Below, in pieces: positions 55,848 through 64,000 of a stretch of 64,000 nt of DNA. The position numbers and the translations under genes were made by a program. Every line of letters starts with the position of its first letter. The stretch's first letter is position 1. Location: assembly GCA_907165275.2 (NCBI GenBank), contig OU015666.1, forward strand, positions 2,510,001 through 2,574,000, given 5' to 3'. The stretch comes from Zygaena filipendulae (Eukaryota; Arthropoda; Insecta; Lepidoptera; Zygaenidae). Below the pieces are notes generated by a model. That model was not told the DNA's origin. It ran no database searches and saw only the letters and a program-made list of their open reading frames with translations.

Positions 55848-57791
55848 TTAAATTAACGGCATTGACGGTAACGTTTTTTTCCACGACACAGATGATAATG
55901 ATAGCGAAGATAATTTTGACGTTGCTTGCGGGAGGATAGACGCGGACGATGGTGGCTTTGATAATGATGGCCTCGATGATGCTTGTGAGACAGGTATGGA
56001 TAATGGTGACTTCGATGATGATAATTTTGACTTTGCGTGTAAGGAAAGTGATTCGGAAGAAGATAACTTTGATGACCGTGATGATTTTGAAGTATAAGTT
56101 CCTTTTGAAGGGAAGGATGTGGATGGTGATGGCCTCAAAGATACTGACTTTGACGCTGCATGTGAGAGGATAGATGTAGAAGACGATGGTCTTGATGATA
56201 ATGAAAATCTTGACGAAGATGTCGTTTGAGAGAAAGAAGTGGACGATGATGATCTCGACAATGATGATTTTGATGTTTTGTGCCGGCCACCGGAAGCGGA
56301 AGACGAAGATTTTGATGATGATGACGAACTTGACACTGATGATTTTGATTTTATGTGCGAGGGTGCAGATGTAGAGGACGAGGATTTTGACGATGATGAG
56401 GATCTTGCCGTAGACATGCCTTTTGATGAGAAAGATGTGGATGAGGGTGGCCTCGATGATGATGTATTTGACTTTGGATATGGAGCGTCGGAAGTGAAAA
56501 ATGATGACCTTGATGATGATGAAAATCTTGTCGTGGATGTTGCTTGTGAAGGAAAAGATGTGGAAAATAACGGATTTAATGATAACTCTAACATTGGTTG
56601 GGAGACAGGTGTTGACGATGGTGGCATTGATGATGATGACTTGAATGATGCCTCATGCAAGGGAACAGATGTAATTATATTCTTATCAGATGTTACAACT
56701 AGATTGGGATATTTCGCAATCACTCTAGCAGGAACTTGGTGTGAAGGACTAAATATCGACTGCCATTTTGATTTCGGTTCGTCATTCTCCAAAACCGGTG
56801 AAGATGATGTCGGTTCTGGTTTTTTTGAGGTAGATTGCGTCTGAGCCCATTTTCGTTTGCGAACCACAGGTAGCATTAAACTTGGTAATGCTTGGGTTTG
56901 ATCTCGCCGAATTTGTGCTGGAAGCGAAGTCGTTGATAGCGGCTCTGAAAATAATGCCTTCATAAATTTTGCTCGCCGGGGGTCGCGCGCGGATAACTGT
57001 AGCCATGACGATGGTGGCTTTGATGGCTCTGACGTAAACGCTATTGGGATAAGTCGATAAGGAATTGATGAGGATGACGCTAAACAAGATTTCGATTTTT
57101 CTAGTGACTCGGTGTTTCGTTTCTGAAGGGAATATTTTTGCTCCGACGGTCTTAACGTCGCTTGCATATGAACTTCCCGAGTTTTTAGAGGGGCGACTAT
57201 GCGTGACGGTGATGGCCCTAATTTTGATGTCGTTTGCAGAGGGTTCGATGTAGACGTTGATGGCCTTGACTCTGCTAGCGTTAACACATGCGTTTGTGGA
57301 GAAATAAATGTAGACGATAACGGCCCTGATGTTGAAGCTGACGATGTAAAACCGCAATTTTGTAGTGCAACCGATGATCCTGCTGGTGATGAAGTCGCTG
57401 AAACTTCCGACGCTGCTGACGAAAGCCCTGACACCTGTTCGCCATGCGCTTCTTCATATTCGCGCACCCTTTGCTTTATATGGAGAAACTTTTGGTGAAC
57501 GTAATCAAACAAAGACCGCTGGCTCATTAGTTTATCGTCCGCTATTATATTATTGTGCTCGGTCTCGAGGTTGCTCATCAATTGAGATTCTGTGGACGGA
57601 GACGGAGCTCTTCTTAGCGACGACATGATCTGATTGTAGGTTCGCAAGCTTCCGTTTATTTCATTATAAAGACTCATGTAATACGGATGTTCTGAGTCGA
57701 GATCTGTTTTATATTGTTCGCACATTGTCGGGTTCATTATTGGACCATATAATTTTGTATAATCCTCGTCTCTGTTCATATTGCACTGCAT
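55848..57791 (-). CDS. ELL-domain protein with Ser-rich tail, long class (647 aa, unit 4)
   Basis: Intact, start ATG 57789-57791 (MQCNMNRDED; an isoleucine at position 5 elsewhere). It has the ELL-like domain at ~10-114, the linker with VVRKRKWAQ, and the Ser-rich tail. It lacks six residues around SPQTHVLTLAES compared with SPQTYHNAPSHVLPPAES in unit 2, by an 18-bp in-frame deletion near 57290. It carries several tail substitutions (SRSSSSTSF, SLRPSPSTSF, LHAKSK). Indels in all long copies preserve the frame except in unit 1, which suggests the tail tolerates length change but is still kept open. Confidence 0.85.
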   Translation of the reverse strand: MQCNMNRDEDYTKLYGPIMNPTMCEQYKTDLDSEHPYYMSLYNEINGSLRTYNQIMSSLRRAPSPSTESQLMSNLETEHNNIIADDKLMSQRSLFDYVHQKFLHIKQRVREYEEAHGEQVSGLSSAASEVSATSSPAGSSVALQNCGFTSSASTSGPLSSTFISPQTHVLTLAESRPSTSTSNPLQTTSKLGPSPSRIVAPLKTREVHMQATLRPSEQKYSLQKRNTESLEKSKSCLASSSSIPYRLIPIAFTSEPSKPPSSWLQLSARDPRRAKFMKALFSEPLSTTSLPAQIRRDQTQALPSLMLPVVRKRKWAQTQSTSKKPEPTSSSPVLENDEPKSKWQSIFSPSHQVPARVIAKYPNLVVTSDKNIITSVPLHEASFKSSSSMPPSSTPVSQPMLELSLNPLFSTSFPSQATSTTRFSSSSRSSFFTSDAPYPKSNTSSSRPPSSTSFSSKGMSTARSSSSSKSSSSTSAPSHIKSKSSVSSSSSSSKSSSSASGGRHKTSKSSLSRSSSSTSFSQTTSSSRFSLSSRPSSSTSILSHAASKSVSLRPSPSTSFPSKGTYTSKSSRSSKLSSSESLSLHAKSKLSSSKSPLSIPVSQASSRPSLSKPPSSASILPQATSKLSSLSLSSVSWKKTLPSMPLI

Positions 57792-58129
57792 ATTTTGATG
57801 ATGCTAGTCGTTTCAGTCAATATTAATATTACGATAAGAGTCTGCCTGCTGAAGCAAATATACTGAAGCTCAGTTTGCTTACACGCTCTTCGGATCAAAC
57901 TGATCACCACAGAATGTTGATCAAAGCGGTTTTGCGGTCAAACAGTCACGTATGCCTTTAATTCGTTGTGTCCGCACACAGAATGGGTGGTTAGTCAACA
58001 CAAACAACAAATGTCGGTGACGGATGCCTGTACCAATTTTATAAGATTGTCGTTTGTCGATCGTATAATTTTCACTTAATGTGTCACTGAGCTTAAAAAT
58101 GCGTCGTTACATTCGAAAGTCAAAAGTGA

Positions 58130-58268
58130 ACTGAAGACTATGGCGAAAATGGGGAAGTATTTATATTTGACTGCATGCCACCCAGGCAGGCGATGCAGGT
58201 AGGTACACTAAAAAATTGTACGAGTGTAGACACAAAAGAACAATAGATTTCTTATCTATTTAGATAAG
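58130..58268 (-). promoter_or_regulatory. Promoter of the unit 4 long gene
   Basis: Inverted TCAGT at 58130-58134, inverted TATAAATA at 58158-58165 and GATA palindrome at 58251-58268. Confidence 0.65.
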
Positions 58269-59581
58269 GATATTCTCCAATACTTCTAGTATATTGATAT
58301 TTCTCTCAGTTCGATATATTTCTTATCTCTAACACTTACTGTACATTTGAATACTATAGAACAGCCAGAATGTTAATTTTTTTTTTATGTGTTCGATATG
58401 TCCAAATAAGACCAAAAATAATATAAAACAAAGCAGGCAGCCAGTCCAGAAGATTATATTAGATTTAAATTGATTGAGTTTCTTTTTATAGCAAAAAATG
58501 TACTTGATCCCTAGACACTTTTGATGTGTGTATAAACTATACTTGAATATTTAAATATTAGTATATTAGTAGATAGTAGTAGTATAAGTTGTTTTCCGTT
58601 GATGTGACAAAAATGCTGTAAAATAAAAATCTCGAACTGAATTTTTACTTTTATACGTGCATACATACGTATAAATGCCAATGCAGGTTTGTTTGTTTCT
58701 TTATGACGATATCACGCTTTAACGGCTCAAACGATCATCATCATTTCGGACACACGTTGTCAGGAAATAGGGTACTTTTTATCTCGGAATTTTCGTTTGA
58801 ACTCAGTAATTAAACCGCAGGTTACAACTAGCCACGTAGGTAGATATACCTAATTATATTTATCAGTATTGTGAAATAATACTAAGCCAATTTTGGTGAT
58901 GCTGAATGCAAAAAGGTTTCCTTGGAATATTTTATTGTAACTCGTATGTTAAACCTACACACATTCACGGTCTTAGACGCATACGTAGTATAGCATAGGT
59001 ATATACACGTGAGGCATAATATGTTCTTGACTTTCTTCTTATCTTGTTTAGACTATGTATGATACTTTACACTCTTGAAACATCGGTTGAAACATGGATC
59101 GATGACTTTTGATTAATTTTACTGTTCACGGATTTTTCTAAACCACACAATAGTTTCTTGCCAGGTTGGTATTTATTAATCCAATGGTGTAGAGTAAATT
59201 TAAAATTGCGTACTTACCATTTTGCGTACTGGTAATATATATCTATTTATTTTGATTTAAAAACTGATAATTCAAAAATTATTAAATTAAGGTATTGAGT
59301 ATAGAAGAAAAAATAACGCAAAAGTATCTACCAAGTTTTATTTCAATTTAAATCTATTTCACAAGTTATTCCATTAATCCCGTTCATATCATCAGCGTCG
59401 GTCCTCACGCCTAGTAATTTTATATTATTTTTGTCCTTATTTGGACATATCGAACACATAAAAAAAAAAAGAAATCACATTCTGGCTGTCCAATAGTATT
59501 CAAATGTACAGGAAGTGTTAGAGATAAGAAATATATCGAGCTAAGAGAAATATCAATATTCTAGAAGTACTGGAGAATATC

Positions 59582-59720
59582 CTTATCTAAATAGATAAGA
59601 AATCTATCGTTCTTTTGTGTCTACACTCGTTCAATTTTTTTGTGTACCTACCTGCCACGCCTGCCTGGGTGGCATGCGGTCAAATATAAATACTTCCCAA
59701 TTTTCGCCATAGTCTTCAGT
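59582..59720 (+). promoter_or_regulatory. Promoter of the unit 4 short gene
   Basis: GATA palindrome at 59582-59599, TATAAATA at 59685-59692 and TCAGT at 59716-59720. Confidence 0.66.
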
Positions 59721-60058
59721 TCACTTTTGACTTTCGAATGTAACGACGCATTTTTAAGCTCAGTGACACATTAAGTGAAAATTATACGATCGACAAACGA
59801 CAATCTTATAAAATTGGTACCAGCATCCGTCACCGACGTTTGTTGTTTGTGTTGACTAACCACCCATTCTGTGTGCGGACACAACGAATTAAAGGCATAC
59901 GTGACTGTTTGACCGCAAAACCGCTTTGATCAACATTCTGTGGTGATCAGTTTGATCCGAAGAGCGTGTAAGCAAACTGAGCTTCAGTATATTTGCTTCA
60001 GCAAGCAGACTCTTATCGTAATATTAATATTGATTGAAACGACTAGCATCATCAAAAT

Positions 60059-61609
60059 ATGCAGTGCAATATTAACAGAGACGAGGATTATACAAAATTA
60101 TATGGTCCAATAATGAACCCGACAATGTGCGAACAATATAAAACAGATCTCGACTCAGAACATCCGTATTACATGAGTCTTTATAATGAAATAAACGGAA
60201 GCTTGCGAACCTACAATCAGATCATGTCATCGCTAAGAAGAGCTCCGTCTCCGTCCACAGAATCTCAATTGATGAGCAACCTCGAGACCGAGCACAATAA
60301 TATAATAGCGGACGAAGAACTAATGAGCCAGCGGTCTTTGTTTGATTACGTTCACCAAAAGTTTCTCCATATAAAGCAAAGGGTGCGCGAATATGAAGAA
60401 GCGCATGGCGAACAGGTGTCAGGGCTTTCGTCAGCAGCGTCGGGAATTTCAGCGACTTCATCAGCAGCAGGATCATCGGTTGCACTACAAAAATGCGGTT
60501 TTCCATCGTCAGCATCAACATCAGGGCCATTATCGTCTACATTTATTTCTCTACAAACTTATAATGCCCCGTCAACGTCTACATCGATCCCTCTACAAAC
60601 GAAATCAAAATTAGGGCCATTACCGTCGCGCACAGTTGTCCCTCTTAAAACTCAGGGAGTTCATACGCTGGCGACGACAAGACCGTCAGAGCAAAAATAT
60701 TTCCTTCAGGGACGGAACACCGAGTCGCAAGTGAAATCGAAATCTTGTTTAGCGTCATCTTCATCAATTCCTTATCGGCTTATTCCAATAACGTTCTCGT
60801 CAGAGCCATCAAAGGCACCATCGTCATGGCTACAGTTATCCGCGCGTGACCCCCGGCGGGCAAAATTTACAAAGGCATTATCTTCAGAGCCGCTATCATA
60901 TACTTCGTTTCCAACACAAATTCGGCGAGGTCGACCCCAAGCACAACCAAGTTTAGTGATACCTGTGGTTCGCAAACGAAAATGGGCTCAGATGCAGTCC
61001 ACATCAAAAGTACCAGAAACGACATCATCTTCAACGATTTTGGAGAATGCCGAACCGAAACCAAAACGGCAATTTGCACCGCAAAACAGTAAAAGCTCCT
61101 TGACGCAACCAACAAAACTGTCGTCGGCGACATCTGTCCTCCACACAACTTTGGACGTTGCGCTACCCGAACCAAAAAAATCGGCATTGGTATCTAGAAA
61201 AGAATATCATTATGAGGAACTCAATAAGCCGTCTGAACCGGAGGACTTTGAAGCCATTTATAGATATATTTCTAACGATAAGACCGAAAAAATGTTCAAA
61301 AAAGCATTCAGCATCGTATATAATGAAAACTATTTGCCGTTGCGCCAAAAGTTAGAAAATGCCCTAAAAGAGTACCACAGCGCTGATGAAAAGTATCGCG
61401 TTCAGAAATCTACCCAACCTCGCGATGCCATTCAATTGGAAAGAGCGAGGGCGTATCGGAAGATTATTTCGCATCGTTTGCTCAATGATAAATTTTATAA
61501 GGACGATCGCGCTCGGTACAGTTACTACTATCGAAAGCTCATGTTCATAAAAGATCGGTTGAATGAGTATGCGACATTGAAAACGTGCAACCATTTGGGT
61601 ATAAAGTGA
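60059..61609 (+). CDS. Double ELL-domain protein, short class (516 aa, unit 4)
   Basis: Intact; the same protein as the unit 3 short gene, being the duplicated copy. ELL-like domains lie at ~10-114 and ~395-505, with the Ser/Pro linker and basic patches. AATAAA is expected at 61744. It forms a divergent pair with the long gene at 55848 and is convergent with the partial long gene at the right edge. Two near-identical short genes 7.9 kb apart give either increased dosage or an assembly duplicate. Confidence 0.87.
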   Translation: MQCNINRDEDYTKLYGPIMNPTMCEQYKTDLDSEHPYYMSLYNEINGSLRTYNQIMSSLRRAPSPSTESQLMSNLETEHNNIIADEELMSQRSLFDYVHQKFLHIKQRVREYEEAHGEQVSGLSSAASGISATSSAAGSSVALQKCGFPSSASTSGPLSSTFISLQTYNAPSTSTSIPLQTKSKLGPLPSRTVVPLKTQGVHTLATTRPSEQKYFLQGRNTESQVKSKSCLASSSSIPYRLIPITFSSEPSKAPSSWLQLSARDPRRAKFTKALSSEPLSYTSFPTQIRRGRPQAQPSLVIPVVRKRKWAQMQSTSKVPETTSSSTILENAEPKPKRQFAPQNSKSSLTQPTKLSSATSVLHTTLDVALPEPKKSALVSRKEYHYEELNKPSEPEDFEAIYRYISNDKTEKMFKKAFSIVYNENYLPLRQKLENALKEYHSADEKYRVQKSTQPRDAIQLERARAYRKIISHRLLNDKFYKDDRARYSYYYRKLMFIKDRLNEYATLKTCNHLGIK

Positions 61610-63771
61610 GAGTACGTGAAAATAAAGGCTTCAGTAGCCCTTAGAAAGGTAGTAAAGTACATGTCATTGAAATTGTCGGTCTGTCGCTATTCCGAATATT
61701 TAAGTACTGCAAGATACAAATGGGATAGAGATTAGGTATATCCAATAAATAAATAACATTTAAAACCTTTACATAATTTTCATTTTTCCCCATAGTATCT
61801 ATTAATGTGAATAAATTACACTGATTATTTTTTGTTTATAATAAATGTGAAATGAAACTTATTATCAAATTAATGTATTCCCTGAACGACTATAATATGT
61901 ATATAAATAATACTTGAATATTATTAGTAGATTCTAAGATTATAATATAAGTTGTTATCCGTTGATGTGACAAAAAATGCTGTACCTAAAATAAAAGTTA
62001 TGTGTAAAATTATACCAAATAAATGATGATTATAATTATGATTGTTTTTTTTTTCGTCTTTCCAAGAATGTAAACTTAAGTCTACGGTAGTTTCTTGATC
62101 AATCAAAAAAATATGAAAAATTAAAGTAAAAACTCAAACTTAAACTTAAACTCAATCACGCAGAAACGGTTGAACGGATTTAGATGAAATTTGGCATGCA
62201 TTTAGCCTTTGACATGGTAAAGAACATAGGCTACCTTTTATCTAAGAATTCCCGTGGGATCTCCGAAATTAACACGGGTGAAATAGAATTAATTATTGCA
62301 CACTACACGTTGTTAGAGGTACAGAAAAGGACATAGGGTACTTTTATCTTGGAATTCCCGCGGGATCTCAGACATTAACGTGGGTGAAACCACGGGGCAC
62401 AGTAGCTAGTTAAGAATAAATTATTACTAATTACGGTCATTAGTAATCATTAATAAATTACTAATCATTTAATACCTACCTAATAATAAATATAATTAAC
62501 ATTTCAGACTTACAACTTACAACAGACTATTTAGCTATTCAGGGTGGTATGCGTCTGTTGGAAATCGGGGCTCGCTGACCTGTATTTTTATGACACTGGT
62601 CTACTTTTAAATGAGATGCGGATCACCACTAGGTTAGGTTAAGTTGTACTAACTGGGGCCTGGGACAGAAGAGAATATTATTATATTGTCATCCGACAGG
62701 AAAAGCACTTCCGTACTTCATAATTCGCAAAGAAGTTAAGGGATTACTTCACCCTTTAATGGGATCGGTCTACTGCTGTCAGTCATGGTCAACTTCAGAG
62801 CAGGGTGTGGTGGCAGTCCAATGGGATCAAAAGATAATAATGTTTTCCTAAGTAAATTTTCATAACTATGGTGTCACGAGTGCATATTGCATAGTGATTA
62901 ATCGTTAGCTTAACTTCGCTCAATACTTTCAAAAAAGTGCATTAAAACAAATAAGAAGTCTAATGTTTATCTGTTAACGTTAGGTACTCGCATATCGAGA
63001 CTGATTGAACTGCAGAGCTCAAATAAAATATTAGTAGGTACCATGTAATCGATAATCGGGGTAATAAAAAACAAGTGAAAAAAGATAACATGTTTTATTT
63101 AATTTATACGTCATGAAAATATGAAAGTTCAAATTTATTTACAATAATGTTAAGATACAAAATTTATCACCACTGAATAAACTACTAAACACGGTCTCAA
63201 AAACTTTTGAAAGCAGCTTGTCCATAAAATAAGGTGTAACTAAAACTTTGTAAAAGTTTGTAAGGTAATAATTATACGATGTAAAAAATGAGTAGATGTT
63301 TGGATGGTTGTGACTCAATCACACATAAACGGTTTAGCAAAATTTTGTTTTAGATTAAACAGGCACACACACACACACACACAATACACATACTTTTTAT
63401 CCCCTAAATCTTAAAAATGTAGTAGCAAAACAATTATACCAAATACAATAAAATCTGGATCTCAACGAAATTGTCTAAATTATACAAACTCAGTTTGAAA
63501 TATCCACTTCGCGCATCTATAAAACAGCATCATGTATATTACAATAATATCATACATTAGCAATCTTACAGATACTCGCTGGATATTGGATGTGACGTGT
63601 TAATGTCGAACGCTTCGTCGATTACGGGGGGCATTCTTTGAAGCTCTTGACGGTGATAATGTTTCAAGCTTAGAAGTTGATTGCGACCGATCCCTCCATT
63701 TTCACTTACTACCCACTGACCCTTGAACTTGCTGCACAAGTTTGAGCAGCGATTGGTAACGCCGATGAAAA
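61610..63771. repeat. Convergent intergenic region, units 4/5
   Basis: Duplicate of 53686-55847, including the Helitron-like tails and a (CA)n tract (63364-63382). No gene supported. Confidence 0.7.
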
Positions 63772-64000
63772 TTAAATTAACGGCATTGACGGTAACGTTT
63801 TTTTCCACGACACAGATGATAATGATAGCGAAGATAATTTTGACGTTGCTTGCGGGAGGATAGACGCGGACGATGGTGGCTTTGATAATGATGGCCTCGA
63901 TGATGCTTGTGAGACAGGTATGGATAATGGTGACTTCGATGATGATAATTTTGACTTTGCGTGTAAGGAAAGTGATTCGGAAGAAGATAACTTTGATGAC
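63772..64000 (-). CDS. Long-class ELL-family gene, 3' end only (unit 5)
   Basis: The last ~76 codons of a long gene, in the duplicated copy of 55848-56076. It encodes the end of the Ser-rich tail and the LPSMPLI terminus before the stop at 63772-63774. The 5' part, including the ELL domain, lies beyond the window. No lesion is seen in the visible part. Confidence 0.8.
   Translation of the reverse strand, partial: SSKLSSSESLSLHAKSKLSSSKSPLSIPVSQASSRPSLSKPPSSASILPQATSKLSSLSLSSVSWKKTLPSMPLI

Larger units (their letters stand above)
50506..58429 (+). repeat. 7,924-bp tandem duplication, first copy
   Basis: From 50506 every feature recurs 7,924 bp later (genes 52135/60059, 53-54 kb flanks, 55642/63566). 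The unit runs from inside the right part of the Tc1-like element, through the short gene and the long gene, to the upstream arm of the long gene. The junction at 58429/58430 joins arm sequence (ATAATATAAAAC) to the Tc1 interior (AAAGCAGGCAGCC), with only an A-run of shared sequence. Confidence 0.92.
57792..60058. repeat. Palindromic intergenic region of unit 4
   Basis: The left arm is 57792-58429, cut short by the duplication junction. ~100 bp of Tc1-like right end follows (58430-58530), then the standard unique spacer (58531-59340) and the right arm (59345-60058). No gene. Confidence 0.8.
58430..64000 (+). repeat. 7,924-bp tandem duplication, second copy (runs off the edge)
   Basis: It matches 50506-56076. 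I noticed four substitutions in 5.6 kb (52110/60034, 53064/60988, 54877/62801, 55652/63576). The start carries ~100 bp of orphaned Tc1 right end (58430-58530), explained by the duplication border falling inside the element. Confidence 0.92.

Overview
The window looks like nuclear DNA from a moth or butterfly. It is AT-rich and intron-poor, and it is crowded with mobile DNA: a piggyBac with TTAA duplications, Tc1-like elements, a BEL/Pao fragment, many short Helitron-like elements ending in CTAG, and several hairpin MITEs. Nothing bacterial is visible.

The main content is a multigene family with no introns in its reading frames. Every member starts with a domain resembling the C-terminal occludin/ELL homology domain of RNA polymerase II elongation factor ELL. 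The key stretch is an EQYK-type start, an E..YY..LYNEI core and an end reading HQKFLHIKQRVREYE. Three structural classes are present. Short genes (516 aa) and a divergent relative at 8072-9406 carry a second ELL-like domain at the C-terminus, after a Ser/Thr/Pro-rich linker with basic patches. Long genes (647-653 aa) share the first ~345 residues but replace the second domain with a ~250-residue Ser-rich tail. A 356-aa gene at 23858-24928 stops where that tail would begin.

From ~25.4 kb to the right edge these genes form a tandem array of head-to-head pairs, long gene on the minus strand and short gene on the plus strand. Neighbouring pairs are convergent. The two genes of a pair and their upstream regions are inverted copies, so each unit (~8 kb) is a large palindrome around a unique spacer. 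Upstream of each gene lie a GATA-containing palindrome, a TATAAATA box and a TCAGT initiator. Four pairs are complete in outline (28.6/30.9, 36.5/39.1, 47.6/52.1 and 57.8/60.1 kb); partial units sit at 1-3927 and at the right edge. Some copies are broken: a stop at codon 26 near the left edge, a 7-bp deletion in the 26.7-28.6 kb copy, and two stops in the 39-40.6 kb copy.

The array shows several stages of turnover. A 7,924-bp block (50506-58429) is repeated almost without change from 58430 onwards. The spacer of the first pair is inverted relative to the others. A Tc1-like element sits at the same spacer position in two units, is reduced to one end in a third, and has left a TA-CA-TA scar in a fourth. 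A BEL/Pao sequence lacking reverse transcriptase interrupts the 3' flank of one long gene, and a deleted piggyBac lies in the leftmost unit.

The stretch 3.9-23.5 kb separates the left partial unit from the rest. It holds the divergent 444-aa gene, a 4.9-kb element with 54-bp inverted ends enclosing a 136-bp satellite, three copies of one MITE, a tRNA-derived SINE, a GC-rich promoter-like patch and one possible terminal exon of an unrelated gene. Function of the ELL-like family is not known from the sequence. The domain suggests a nuclear role connected with transcription elongation complexes, and the array architecture suggests an ampliconic, fast-evolving locus.
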